Assembly: GCA_010093515.1 (NCBI GenBank)
Contig: MU001675.1
Span: 763,371 to 827,370, forward strand
Length of the DNA: 64,000 nucleotides
Reading direction: 5' to 3'
DNA from: Lineolata rhizophorae
Taxonomy: Eukaryota; Ascomycota; Dothideomycetes; Lineolatales; Lineolataceae
Both the position numbers and the translations under genes were made by a program. Position 1 is the first letter of the stretch; every line of letters starts with the position of its first letter. Positions 1 to 12,173 of the stretch are shown in pieces. The notes beneath the pieces are model-generated. The model had not been told where the DNA came from, searched no databases, and worked only from the letters and a program-made list of their open reading frames with translations.

Positions 1-1
1 C

Positions 2-190
2 ATACCCTTGATGATTTTGCAGAAGATGCACGAAGACATTGCTGAGCGTCTTGCGATTTCTGGCGATGAGGTGACAGCGACGCCCAAAAGATGGAGACGT
101 AGAAGTGGCGGGGTAGTACGCGGCCAGGCGGAGGAAGGAGCTCCGCAGCTCGAGCTCCGCCCGCAAAGCCCCTCCAAGCCCGTCGGCTGA
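2..190 (+). CDS. 3' end of an unidentified protein-coding gene (partial)
   Basis: An open frame enters from the left edge and stops with TGA at 188-190. A plausible splice acceptor (tttgcag, ending at 22) would start a last exon at 23 with the residues KMHEDIAERLAISGDE. This helical start is followed by a basic, low-complexity tail. I do not recognise the family, and too little is present to assign a function. It could also be a chance open frame. The next gene lies tail-to-tail with it on the other strand. Confidence 0.25.
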   Translation: MPLMILQKMHEDIAERLAISGDEVTATPKRWRRRSGGVVRGQAEEGAPQLELRPQSPSKPVG

Positions 191-383
191 GATAGTGCAG
201 GGGATGCTCGCATCGAATCACCTTAGTCACGTCACACCCGCCTAGAATGTCGGAACGACTGCACCTAGACAGAAAGAAGAGGCTTATGGTCGACCGTGCG
301 GAATGCCTGTCCGTTGCCTTAATGTACACCATTTTTCAAGCTGAAACACAAAATGTGAAGAACCCGAGTTGCCCCGGTAATCG

Positions 384-1453
384 TTAGCTTTTGCACCAAG
401 TCCATTCTTTGCTCTCGAAGTTTGCGTAACACCGAAACTCGTTGCTCAGTCCTTTTGTGTGCTGTGGCTCAAAGGTGGTAGTTCGAACCCCGGTTTTTGA
501 GTACAATTTTAAGATGAGGGACTCCATCCGCTCTCCTGTGCAGACAATTATGCGCGTTTGCTTCTCAGAATTCATCAACCATCGAACCGTGAGTGCAGCT
601 ACAATTTCAGGTAAGTTCCAAAGATTACAGATAAAGCATGTAAAATCACATCTGAAATTGTTGGATATACCTTTTGCTTGGCAGTCCTCACTCAGAAATG
701 GAGGATCGCATATTATGCGATCAAAATTCCCTTTCAAAGAGCCTGTGACGTTGGTCGGTATTCATTGCATAAATGGGAACATTCATGTTCCCTGCAGGGC
801 AAAAGTGACATTTTTACTGACCTGGAAGCTTCAATGGGTTAGCAAAGTCGTAAGCAACGAACTCCTTGAAAATAGAAAAACGTTCGTCGTATTCGAGGAG
901 AGCCAGCTGAGGATTGACGGCCGACACAGAGGCAGCCTTCCACATTTGTTAGATTTACAGCCTCTTTGTTCTTGGCCCTCGGCACACTTGATACGTACTA
1001 GGAGATTCTTCAACTGGACGAAGACGGAGGGTGCGGATACTATGGCTATATGGCTTTCGTCCGTTGTCCCCTCCAGTAGCGCTAAAGCAAGCACAGTTGC
1101 TGTCTGGTCACTGTACTATTGCGGCATTAGGGAAGGAACGGAAAATGTGAATAATATGTGCCTAACCCAGAACTGACTCGCGTTCCAGTTCTCAGTGAAG
1201 GCGCTCATTGACAGGGTTCTAGATGCAGTGAATTCCGTGTCTGCTTGATTTTTCAGCTCCTCAAATTGTCGCTGTATGCTGTCACGCTCATTATAGAATT
1301 CCTTCAAGGCATCCAAAGCCCGCAAGGTCAATTGCCTATATCGGTCAGCCAGTCAGTGACGCTCAGGAAGAGATTTTGGATGACTGTTCCGAACAGACTG
1401 GAGTATGGGAGGGCGTACGGCGCGTCGTCAGTATCATCTTTTGGAGAATTCAT
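384..1453 (-). CDS. EFM5: EFM5/EEF1AKMT1-like protein-lysine N-methyltransferase
   Basis: Six exons: 1453-1419, 1335-1167, 1115-999, 936-822, 742-671 and 598-384. Together they encode 240 aa, the usual size for the family. The N-terminal helix (LTLRALDALKEFY) is followed by the SQFWYSDQTA segment and by VSAPSVFVQLKNLL. The catalytic DPPF motif lies at about residues 158-161 (FDRIICDPPFLSEDC), followed by TRIIVCTGERM and NEFRCYANF near the C-terminus. All are hallmarks of the N6AMT2/EFM5 family of class I SAM-dependent enzymes, which in yeast methylate a lysine of elongation factor eEF1A in the cytosol. Start chosen at 1453 because a 35-nt first exon spliced by GTACGC...ATAG joins in frame to the conserved helix. 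The gene is divergent from RNA14. Confidence 0.93.
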
Positions 1454-1660
1454 TTCGTAGCTTGGTTTGATTGGACCGGCGGGTCAGCTTTCCAGTTGCG
1501 TCAGCACAAACCTGAAAAGACTGGGTTGCTTTTCACGGTATTCCTTACCTGCTTAACGGTCTGAGAATGCGAAGGCAGAACTTTACCCGGTTCGGAAATC
1601 TTATTCACTTAATTCATATTATATAACTGTCTTCGGCCCGACTCGGAAGAGAAGATTCGG

Positions 1661-1668
1661 TCACGTGA
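1661..1668. promoter_or_regulatory. TCACGTGA palindrome in the EFM5/RNA14 divergent promoter
   Basis: A perfect 8-bp palindrome containing the CACGTG E-box core lies between the divergent starts at 1453 (-) and 1991 (+). bHLH factors of the Cbf1/USF type bind such sites in fungi. The match is visible; binding is inferred. The rest of the 537-bp spacer shows no other element I can support. Confidence 0.4.
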
Positions 1669-1990
1669 TGTTGGTCCGGCCTCCGCGTTCGGAGATTTTG
1701 CGGTCACCGAAGCTCCGCGTCTTCGCGACGCTAGCTTTTTGAGGTGCTCTTATTGTTCGCAACCGGCGCCACATCAGCTCCCGTCTTTCACCTACATCCA
1801 TAGTTACCTGGCACTCTATTGCCGGTCGCTTCCTACTACGTTGTCATTCGTCCCCTCACAACTTTCTGCTGCTGGCTCGTTCTGTCGTTCTCTACGTCGC
1901 GCTTGACCGCGGTCGCATGCGGCTTCTCCCCATCTTGTTGCTCATTTAGCGGCCCGCAGAGCTGACCTTGCGGTCTGTGACGCAACTACC

Positions 1991-4900
1991 ATGGCGGACA
2001 ACGAAGCAGAGCTCGCTTTCTTGCAGTCGATGCAAGCCAGCACCCCTGTGGTTCAAGACGCCCCATACCAAGCGCCCTCTCAGCCAGCCGACGATGACGA
2101 CGATGACTACGACCCGTCAAACCTATTGCCCGACAGAGCTCAAGCGGAAGCAGACAATGCGGACGACGCTCCGGAACAGCCTGAATCGAGAGCACCTTCA
2201 CGCGCCGCGCAACCACCAGAGCCCGCCCCTTCATCTGCGCCAGCAAAACAGGCCCCACGGACGATGGGTGGGTTTGTCATCGATGACGACGATGACGATG
2301 AGGATGATACTCCTATTGCGCCCTCAGGTGTGCCTGAGGCGAATGGGGTGTTGAAGGGAGCAGGGATCTCTAGGCATACGCCGCAACGTTCTGTTTCTCA
2401 GACTCCAACATCAGGCATACCAGCTCCTTCATCAGATGTACAAATACAAAATGCTGCTGCAGAGAACCAGGGTGTCTCAGGTGCTCCTATTGGCGCTGCT
2501 ACTGACTCCACTGTCCCGACAATTGCTGTTCCTGATTCTGCATCTGCAAATATTGCCAGCGACTCTAATGAGCACACCCAAGCACTCCCAATCTCAGCAC
2601 ATGTTCTTCCTAAACCTCGCCTTTCTCATGACCGAGTTGGAGCGCTTGAAGACAGGATCGCAGAAGACCCTCGTGGTGACATGGATGCATGGCTAGAGTT
2701 GCTCAGTGAACATCGGCGGAAAAATAGGCTTGATGAAGCACGCGGAGTCTATGAGCGTTTCTTCAAAGTTTACCCATCAGCGGTAAGTCCTACACACCTA
2801 ACTTGAGTCCAAGATGCTAACAATTGTAGGCTGAGATGTGGGCGGCATACGCAAACATGGAACTAGAGAACAACGACTTCTATCGTGTTGAACAAATTTT
2901 CAGCCGAACGCTTCTTTCGATACCAAATGTCCAGCTCTGGTCGATTTACCTGAACTATGTCCGCCGCCGTAACAATCTCACATCTGATCCGACTGGTACT
3001 GCTCGTCAGATAGTGTCCCAAGCCTATGACTTCGTCCTCCAAAATATTGGCATGGACAAAGACTCGGGTGAGATTTGGCAGGATTATCTCAGGTTTTTAC
3101 AATCTGGGCCGGGCACGGTCGGAGGGCCTGGATGGCAGGACCAACAGAAGATGGATTTGCTCAGGAAGGCCTACCAACGTGCCATATGCATGCCTACTAG
3201 GGCCGTGAATCTTATCTGGAAAGACTACGATGAGTTTGAGACGAAGCTCAACAGGGCAACGGTGTGTACCTACCTGCATACTCATTCTGTTTGCATACTG
3301 ACGATGGCAATTGTCAGGCTCGGAAGTTCCTTCAAGACAAATCACCAGCCTATGTCACAGCGCGCAGTTCCTACACCGCATTACAAAACATCACTCGAGA
3401 CTTAAATCGAACGACGTTGCCGCGCCTACCTCCTGCTTTGGGATTTGAGGGTGATGTGGAGTACATGCAACAAGTTGATATCTGGAAGCGTTGGATCACG
3501 TGGGAGAAGGAGGATCCTCTCGTTCTGAAAGACGAAGATCAGGCGGCTTTCACAGGTCGTGTAGTATACGTCTACAAGCAAGCAACGATGGCCTTAAGGT
3601 TCTGGCCCGAGATATGGTTTGATGCCGCAGAATTCTGTTTTCAAAACGGCCTAGAATCCGATGGCAACGAGTTCCTGGCCCAGGGCACGACGGCGAACCC
3701 AGAGAGCTGCCTGCTCGCTTTCAGGCGTGCTGACCGCATCGAGTTGACAACAACGGCCGAGGAAGGCGATGAAAGCGTTCGGCGCCGCGGTGAGCAAGTG
3801 CGGGAACCCTATGACAAGGTCTTGGATGCTCTCTACGAATTGATCAAGAAAACCCAAGCTCGCGAGTCTCAATCCATCGCAAATATAAAGGACATGTTTG
3901 CTCAACAGCGTTCGCCTCCTTCAAGCGCGAAGGACGACGATGAAGACGAAGAGGAGGAGAATGCGAAAGCAGCCGCCAAAGAAGCCGCTGTGCAGGCCCA
4001 GATTGAGGCAGTACAGAAAGGTTTTGCGGCTCAGATTAAGCTGTTATCAAAGACCGTATCTTTTGCTTGGATTGCTTTAATGCGTGCCATGCGCCGCGTT
4101 CAGGGAAAGGGCAAAGTTGGCGATCTTATTGGGGGATCGCGCCAAATCTTTACTGATGCGAGGAAGCGAGGACGCTTGACCAGCGACGTCTACGTTGCCA
4201 GCGCATTGTTAGAGTATCACTGCTACAAAGACCCAGCAGCTACGAAGATTTTCGACCGTGGCATGAAGCTCTTCCCTGATGACGAGATTTTCGCCCTGGA
4301 GTACCTCAAACACTTGATTGCTATCAACGACATCACCAATGCGCGCGCCGTTTTTGAGACTACGGTGAGCAAGCTCACCCAGAAACCGGATTCGGTCTCC
4401 AAGGCGAAGCCAATATATGCTTTCTTTCATGAATACGAGTCGCATTATGGCGAACTTTCCCAAGTCACCAAGCTAGAAAAGCGGATGGCGGACCTTTTCC
4501 CAGACGATCCTACCCTGTCTCGGTTTGCCCATCGATTCACCTCCGGCAATTTCGACCCTACAGCTATTCGACCGATAATCTCTCCCGGCTCACAGGCCAA
4601 GCCGAAGATGTTCATGGCGCATCCCGGCGATTTTACCTCAGGACCTCCCGTCCCGCCACCGATCGGCTCAGTTATTCCATCCGTCGAAAAGCCCCCCCCG
4701 ACGCAACTACCAATCAATCCTCCTCGCCCAACATCAGCTGCCGGATCGATACGGGATTCGCCTCGCCCACCATATGCTCAGAGCCTAGCTCCTGTTGCAG
4801 CCACGGCGTCTCCTAAGCGACCCTTCCAGCCCGAAGATTCCGACACCGAGTCTGTCGGCCCTCGCAAACTTGCTCGTGGCGAGTCGCCGCTTAAGGGGGC

Positions 4901-5321
4901 GGCCGGCCGGCGCCTCGATCAGCAGAAGCGCCGAGCAGCGGAAGCGGGTGGTGGTGGAGCTGGCTTCGGAGCAGGGATGGGTAATAGTCCCCTGCCCCTT
5001 CCGCGGGATATTACGTTCCTGCTCAGCATCATACCGCCGGCGGAGACGTACCAGGCCTCGATTTTCAACGCGGATAAGATGGTCAACCTCCTCCGGACGA
5101 CAGATCTAAGCAATGCGAATTTGACTGGCCAAACGACTACGCCGCGGCCGCCGCAACCCCCACAGCCCCCGCAGCCCCCGCAGCATCAGTATGGGGGATA
5201 TGGCGGCACGCCCGTACAGCCGAGCGGTAAGTTGGGAACGATTCGTAAGAGCATGCAGAAAGAATTTTCATAGTTCATATGCTGATAATCTCAACTAGGC
5301 GGATTCTCGTACGGACGGTAG
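1991..5321 (+). CDS. RNA14: RNA14, mRNA 3'-end processing subunit (CstF-77 homologue)
   Basis: Four exons: 1991-2782, 2830-3261, 3318-5226 and 5299-5321, encoding 1051 aa. An acidic, disordered N-terminus of about 200 residues precedes a long run of HAT (half-a-TPR) repeats from about residue 210, with signatures such as DAWLELLSEHRR, VYERFFKVYPSA and IWFDAAEF. A proline-rich linker follows. Near the C-terminus, ITFLLSIIPPAETY followed by FNADKMVNLLR resembles the 'monkeytail' by which Rna14/CstF-77 binds the hinge of Rna15/CstF-64. The family forms cleavage factor IA for pre-mRNA cleavage and polyadenylation in the nucleus. The last exon has only 23 nt; splicing GTAAGT...CTAG gives the ending SGGFSYGR, whereas read-through would add an unrelated tail. 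Start at 1991 gives the acidic N-terminus in good ATG context. Confidence 0.95.
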
Positions 5322-7188
5322 ATTTACCCAGAGATAATAGCATCCAGCATGCCGGATTTGGTCGGTACTCTGAGATCTTGGTCATTTGTTTGCTACCAGC
5401 CAGCTCAAGCGCCTGGACGTTTGAACCACCCCTTTTCATTTGTGCTATTCTTTCTTTACCCAGCTATTTGCGCATGCAGAGAAAGCGGCATAATTCCAAA
5501 GGCAGACAATGCCAAAGGCAGGCCATTATGCGGGCATTTTACGATTGATCCAGTCGGGAGAAGCAGTTTGTTCGGCGTTGCATGCGCAATTTGGTCTAAA
5601 AGCGTGCATTGCCGGCGTTTTGATTTTACTGGACTTTGCAGGCCACAATTAAGCGTAGGCATGGCCAGACCCATAGGATTAGCTAGTTGGATGACAGCCG
5701 GGTTTGCTTTAGGATCACGTTGAGAATCCATTGTACACTAGAAACCTACCTTACCATGGAAGACAAATGCAAGTATCCCTTTTTTCAGATGTGCCATCAT
5801 GCATTCGACGAGAAGTGATGCCAACGTTTACCACCCCGCGAAGGTCTAGTTAATCTTGTATTTTTGCAATTAAACGGTATAGGCCGGGCGAGGGCAGAAG
5901 TAGGCTGAGGTCCGCTGTCTGCTACAGGATTGATGCTGCGATGCGAAAGCTTTGCTATGTCCATCTAAACAAAAGTGCATAAACATAAGAACTGGTTTAA
6001 ACCATATGCCCTGAGTTTGCACCAGTCCAAAGTCTGAAATCGACTTATCACCCAAATTAACATAGGTGCCGGTGTTGTTGCATAGCCTCAACTTCCGAGG
6101 GACCTGATGGATCCATGACCGCTAGATTGTGCTAATAACCATACCGACAACCAAACAAAACACCCGGACAAGTGCTTAATCCAACATCACGTTTCTGCTT
6201 GCAGTCCTCACAGATGCCCACCCAAGGCGCTTATTCTACCACAATTATCTCCCAACAAACTCGCAGTAGTTCCATCTACATGACAAATCCCATTTACAAT
6301 CAGCTGTTGAACAAAGTCAATTTCTAGTTTGTTGTTGTTGCTAGCTTCCTTAACCATTATGCCTGTGCGTGTTGCTCCAACACAAGGCGCACGTCAAAGA
6401 TGCGATACGAGCACGCTGTGTCCTGTGGTGCAAGGTGACAGGGGTAGGCTCATGTGGCTTGGGGCAATCTGATGGCCCAACAAATACATGCAGATAGTCA
6501 AACGCAGTGAATATCATTCTGTGGTTGGCCCCTTTCAGATACTCTCGGTACAATGGTGTTGAGCAAGCCGTTACCCTGGCATCAGTAGCTACCTAGGTAC
6601 TTAGGTAGGACGGTACTATATTGCCACCGGCAGACCCTGCCCCAGCGCCGCTCAAAGTGTGCAGCGCCGGCCTGACACTTCCGACTTCCTTCGGCTGCAC
6701 CCGCCATCTGCGCTATTGGCCCTTGGCTGGCTCCGGAACCGCGGATCGTCTCCGCCTTCGTGCCTTCCGAGTTGAGGCTCGCCCGGGGCAACCTTTGCAG
6801 TTCGAGATCACCTAAGGAAGGCAGACTGGCCGGGTGACGTGTCCAAAGAGTGGCACCGGCTCCTTCCGCTCGCTGCGTAGCGAACTTGGAAAGCGTGAAT
6901 GCTCGCCGTAGCCACTTTCCGGCCGGTCGGGTCCAGGCAGCAAGTGTGATCCTCCCCAACACGCCACCCGCCATAGATCCGGTAGCAGAAGGTGCCGTCC
7001 AGTGCGTTGTGATCAAGTTAGCATCACTCTGGTCATCTCCCTCTCTTCGGGCACCTATCAGCTTGCAAGCCTGGTTCCCATCACCTCCCTGCTAGGCCGG
7101 TGCACGCTCGCTTCTGGAGCTGATCTAAGGTGACGCCGTTCACTTGGTCTTTCCGGGCGTGGCAGCGTGGCAACGCGGCTACCTCGAC
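5322..7188. other. Intergenic spacer between RNA14 and the Argonaute gene
   Basis: No credible gene. The first 1.2 kb is AT-richer than flanking coding sequence and includes the RNA14 3' UTR. From about 6600 the sequence becomes GC-rich, and its short open frames on both strands have no recognisable domain. A TAGGTAC-like cluster (ctacctaggtacttaggtagg) lies at about 6589-6609; similar motifs recur at about 30.13 and 42.93 kb. Confidence 0.5.
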
Positions 7189-7195
7189 TATAAAG
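7189..7195 (+). promoter_or_regulatory. TATA-like box upstream of the Argonaute leader
   Basis: TATAAAG sits at the edge between a GC-rich block and a CT-rich downstream region. CT-rich stretches after a TATA box are typical of fungal transcription starts. If used, the leader before the start at 8427 would be about 1.2 kb before splicing. The motif is visible; its use is inferred. Confidence 0.35.
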
Positions 7196-8426
7196 TCCGC
7201 CTTCTCGCCCCGCCAACTCCGCCATCTCTCCTACACCTACATCCGCACAGCTTCTCCAGGGCCAGCTTGCAGCACTTCAAGCCCTTCTCGAGCTCTCCAC
7301 GTTCTTCTCGTCGGCCTTCTTGACGGCACTTCTTGCCTCTTGGCCTGGAGTGTAGCGCACTTCGGCGTCTTGCGGCTGCGGTCGGGAACGCGCTCGTGTT
7401 TGTTGACTCCTTTGCCTTGGCGTCTACAACACCGTCCTTGGCCCGCTGGTTTCTGCCGATCTCCCAAACAACGGCAATCCGACCTCCATAGCTGTCTAGG
7501 TAAGCATAACGACCATCCATTATTCAAGTTCAGCCTTGACACTGCATGTTGTGTTCTGCCTTTCCCTGCGTCTCTAGATTTCACCGTACCTCTCTGGCCG
7601 AGTGTGTTTGATCTAGACCCTTGTTTTAGTGTAGCGAAATTGAACCATCTTCTCTTTTTGGCATTTGTGCTTTCATCACAACCATCCTGTCCAACCAGAT
7701 TCAAATACGTCCAAGATTACATGCACGTCTCACCTAAATCCTGCCCATAACTGATCTCTGAATCACTCCTCACCTTTTTTTTTTTTTTTTTTGCGTATTC
7801 ATGCAAATCCTTACCCTTCCATCTCATCCATCTCAACTTGTTAACACCTCTTCTATTTAATATCTTGTACGTCTCTCCAACTCTGCTCTTACCTAGAACC
7901 CTCCTCCACTCCAAATTCTTAGCTTCTCCACGGTCTGTCTTCTACCACCAAACGTCTGTAACCCTAGCACGATCCTCGACGAAGTCGATTCTAAGCCCAC
8001 TTCCTTTCTCACTGGCCCTCAGCAAAGCTCTTCTTCGACCTGTACGATTTGATTTCTCGTCTAAGCTCAAGCTGCTCGTACCTTACGCCTAGTCCTGCAA
8101 CTAATCGCTTGAGTTACTACCAGTCGCGAAATTCGGACATCGGAGTCATCGACCGAAAGCTCGCTCCGCTTCAAAAGCTAATTTCTGGTCTTTTGTCGGC
8201 TACTCTTCGCGTTGCTGCGCCAAGAAGGCCGAACCTGATGTAAGTTCATACACATCTGCCTGCTTCACTTCAAATCGCCCCTTCTTGCATGTTGCACTCT
8301 TGTGTCAAGCATGAGGAAGGCTGGTGAGGCAGGAGTCGAACCATAGTACTTTGCAACTTCTTGTGGGCGCGAGGTCGGGCGTTTTGTGGGAGTTTCCAAC
8401 TAACTGCTTCAAGCTCAAGCAACGAG
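7196..8426 (+). other. Probable long 5' leader of the Argonaute gene, with a 5'-UTR intron
   Basis: CT-rich sequence with a run of about 18 T near 7776-7793 and several upstream ATGs. A likely 5'-UTR intron runs 8240-8413: donor GTAAGT after ..CTGAT, branch-like CTAAC at about 8400, acceptor ttcaag. It would remove much of the sequence just before the ATG. The open frames here (for example on + at 7130-7750) show no domain. Confidence 0.45.
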
Positions 8427-11400
8427 ATGGCTGGCGCTGCCCAAAAGCGTGCGAAGGCTGCAAAGCCGGAGAGCAAGGCCTCATCTTCGGCTAGCTCTGG
8501 CGACGGTGACCCGGGTCGTCAGGCCAATGTCGCCCGCGAACTTGGTCCCATTGGTGGCTTTGATGGAAATCGCGATCCTATGGAGACCATAGGATATGAG
8601 TTCATTTACCAGGGCCCTTGCGGCCAGCGTGACCCAAATGCCGTCGACGGTTCGCGTGGCGTCATTGTACAGACCCACCTTATGGACTTGGGAATGGACG
8701 GTTGGTCCCTTGCTCGCGGTGTAAGTGGCTCCCTCTTCTATTGTTGCTCTCCGAGGACTTCGATCCACCACATTCTTCCCCACCACCCACATCCTTTTCT
8801 GTTCCTTTTTTGCCGGGTAATTGTTCTTACTGTTTTGTTTCGCTTGCATTGTTGGGGTGGGGGTGGGGGTGGAGATGCGGTCTGGCCATTGTCACATGCC
8901 CGAAAGGCGACTAGACAGCGGTTTGCAGTCACTAGCCATGTCGTTGCCTCACACATGCATGCCCCCGCAGCGGCTCTCCTAAAGGACGCCTGCTGCACAG
9001 CGATGCCTTACGGATACTATCACACGCTGGGTTAGTGCGGCCGTGATCGGGAAATCCGTGGGGTCATTTTCGTGGTCGGAAGAGACATAAAAGGACTACA
9101 AACCCCCCATTCTGGTTCTACTTTGCTTCAGCGCGATCTCCCCACTTTCCATACCACATTACTTCTTTGAGTCAACCCATAATTCCTTGTATCTTTGCTC
9201 TCTTTTCTACATTCGAGTTTCCGGAGCCTGCTGTTGGCTCCATAACTTGTATCCTGCCATGGAACAAAAATTTGATCTTATTTCGGATCGACCGATTGAA
9301 GATTCCAGCCAAAATATCCCAGGCTATAAGCCTGAACCATCGACCAATCGCCATGAAACCACGCGGTTTGGGAAATTGGAAGACAAAGATGCTAACTCAA
9401 AAACAATAAAGTTCGGCCGTCCGCAAAACCTGCCTCGTCGCCCGCCTAAGCCTTGCCCCCTGGGACAAGAGATTAACGTGGGCCTCAATATGTTCCCCGT
9501 CATTAACATGCCGACGCGCAAGGTCTACCAATACGATGTAAGGTCCCACCTTCCTCTTCATGGTCGTGCAGTAAACTGACCGCTTATCAGGTTCAAGTGG
9601 GTAGTGGCGCGGAAAAGCGCCCGGTTGTGCGTGCGGTATGGACTTCCAAAGCTGTCAAGAACATGCTTGGTCCTGGCTGGGTCTTCGACGGAAATCGGAT
9701 TGCTTGGGCCCTCAACAACAACAAGTCCGAATACCGCGTTACCGTCGACCTAGACAAAGAGCGTGGGTTCGTGCCCAAGCAGGAGAAGAACATTGGGCGC
9801 AACACGTTCAAGACTTTCATCCGCCTCACCAATGAGGTGAAGTTTGATGCACTCAATGGCTATCTCAAAAAGCAGGCGGACTTCGACAACAAATGCCTGG
9901 AGGCCGTCAACTTTCTTGAACATCTGATGCAGGAGGAGCCTAGCCGCAAGTTCATCCAAATCAAGAAGAGCTTTTTCGAGCCGACTCCGGAACATCGCGC
10001 CGATCTTAGTTGCGGAGTTGAGGCGGCCAAGGGTGTCTTCTCTTCTTTGAAGATCGTCCATTCAGGTGGTGGCCCGATCCCTGCTAGATTGGCCGTCAAC
10101 GTCGACGTCGCAAACGGGACGTTTTGGCGCGTGTGCCCCTTGGTGGATTTGGTTACGGCACAGATGAGGTGCCGGGACCGGTACGAACTGGGCGCCCTCT
10201 TCGTTTCTGAGCGTGGCAAAAAGTGGAGGCAGACTCGCATGTACCACGAGTGTAAGCGGCTTCGCAAGATTAGGGTCGACTACTACCATCGCGGTATCTC
10301 TGGGCCTCAGCCACTTGTGGTGAAGGAAATTGTCGATAAGACACCCGAGCAGCACGATTTCACCTATGTTAGGCGCCACGAGGACACGAATGAGATTCTC
10401 GAAACGAAGCAGGTCAATGTCCAGCACTACTTCCGTTGGCGCTACCAAATCGGGATACAGAGCAACCTTCCGCTAGTCGAGGTCACGAAGAAGGGTGTCA
10501 TGGTGCCCATGGAAATGCTGCATATGCAAAAGAATCAGCGTTTCCCTTACAAGCTCAACGAGACTCAGACGTCGGCTATGATCAAGTTCGCGGTCACCCC
10601 CCCGTCGCAGCGCTGGGCAGCGATCCAGAACGGCGTGAAGATGCTGAATTGGCAAGGCGACGCGCATTTGAAAAATTTCGGCCTGGGAATTTCCCCGCAA
10701 AATGCAGTTGTCAAGGCTCGTCTCCTCCCGCCTCCTGACATCAAATTCCACTCCACTAGTCAGAAGGTTCTGGGCGGCAAGGCTCAGTCCGGACGCTGGT
10801 CCATCCAGAATACGAAGTTTCTGGAGCCGAACACTGAGCCTCTCGATAGCTGGGGTTTTGCGGTCATCCAAGATCGCCAATCGGTGAATAGTGATCAAAC
10901 TGCAGCTTTCATGAACAAATTCATCTCCATTTATCGAGCTCATGGCGGCCGCGTTACCAATGCTAGGCCTGCGGTCTTCCCAATTAGCCTCACTCGTGGC
11001 GGCGAGATGATTAAGGATGCTATGCAGCAGACCACAAAGGGCTGCCATGGAAAGCGCCCTCAGATCATCTTCTTCATCTTGCCGTGGAAGAATGCTGATC
11101 TGTATAATCGGATCAAGAAGTCTTGCGAGTGCCGCTTCGGCATCATGTCTCAGTGCTTGCAGGCTGCGCATGTCCAGCGCTGCCAAGACCAGTACATTTC
11201 TAACGTCTGTCTGAAGGTCAACACGAAGATGGGCGGTGCTACTTGCGTGGCGGTCGGCAAGTATGGGCAGATCACCACTAGGAAGACTCCTGGAGACGTG
11301 ATGATCATGGGTGCGGATGTCTCGCATGGCGCTCCGGGTTCTGAGCAGGGCTCTATGGCCGCCTTGACCTTTTCGTTCGACCACGCCTTTACGAGGTATG

Positions 11401-12173
11401 CTGCAGTCGTTCAAACTAACGGCGTGCGTACGGAAATTATTGCGACCGAGAACATGTATCTCGCGCGGGACTACATTTACAAGTGGATGACGGACATCAA
11501 CAAGGGCCGCATGCCGGAGCGCTTGATCTACATCCGCGATGGTGTTGCAGAGTCGCAATATGGCGCCGTTCTGGGGAGTGAGATTCGAGACCTGAAGGAT
11601 GTCCTTCGGGGAATTGGCGACGCCTCGAATGTGAAGCTGGTCGTCTTGATCGCTTCAAAGCGCCATCATATCCGTTTCTTTCCTCAAGGCAACGCTGGCG
11701 ACCGCAACGGCAATCCAAAGCCTGGTACCCTTGTCGAAACTGCGTGCACGAGCCCGTTTGAGTTCGATTGGTATCAGTGCGCTCATTCCGCCATCAAGGG
11801 AACAGCTCGGCCGGTTCACTATTACTGCCTTTTGAATGAGGCCAATATGCCGGCCGAGGAGATCCAACAGATGGTTTTTGAGCATTCGTTCCAGTATTGC
11901 CGCGCCACCACCCCAGTTTCTCTTCACCCGGCAATCTACTACGCTCACCTCGCGTCGAATCGCGCCAAGTCCCACGAGAACAAGTCGACGATCTCCAGCG
12001 GTAAGGAGAACAAGCCGGCCAAGATTGGACCCGACGGCAAACCCATTATGGACGAGCATGGCAAGAAGGTTGTCGACGACTCCTCTAGCATGTCCGGCAT
12101 GCCCGCGCCACTCCTCCAGATGTACCATGAGAAGGGCTATCGCAAGCTTGACTGGGCTATGTGGTATGTCTAA
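8427..12173 (+). CDS. Argonaute protein (QDE-2/AGO family), slicer-competent
   Basis: Three exons: 8427-8720, 9412-9537 and 9591-12173, encoding 1000 aa. Exon 1 ends with DLGMDGWSLARG and exon 2 begins FGRPQNLPRRPP. N and DUF1785-like regions are followed by PAZ (VQHYFRWRYQIGIQSNLP.. to NQRFPYKLNETQ), then MID and PIWI. The PIWI catalytic tetrad appears intact: D716 (GADVSH), E755 (TEIIATEN), D790 (YIRDGVAESQ) and H926 (YYAHLASNRA), with spacing close to human AGO2. The family binds small RNAs and silences complementary transcripts. Whether this is the quelling (QDE-2) or the meiotic (SMS-2) paralogue cannot be settled here. Exon 2's acceptor was placed at 9411 because a TGCTAACT branch site lies about 15 nt upstream and the phase fits exon 1. 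Intron 1 is abnormally long. Confidence 0.96.
8721..9411 (+). other. 691-nt first intron of the Argonaute gene, possibly holding an alternative start
   Basis: Most introns in the window are 40-175 nt; this one is 691 nt. It carries an ATAAAAG element at 9087-9093. An ATG at 9259 is open and in frame through the acceptor into exon 2 (51 extra codons, beginning MEQKFDLISDR). The motif and frame are visible; a second promoter or retained-intron isoform is inferred. Confidence 0.5.

Noticed and set aside
8325-8350. A tRNA B-box-like GGTTCGACTCC on the minus strand
   Set aside because: No matching A-box and no complementary acceptor stem at the expected distance; it also overlaps the probable Argonaute 5'-UTR intron.
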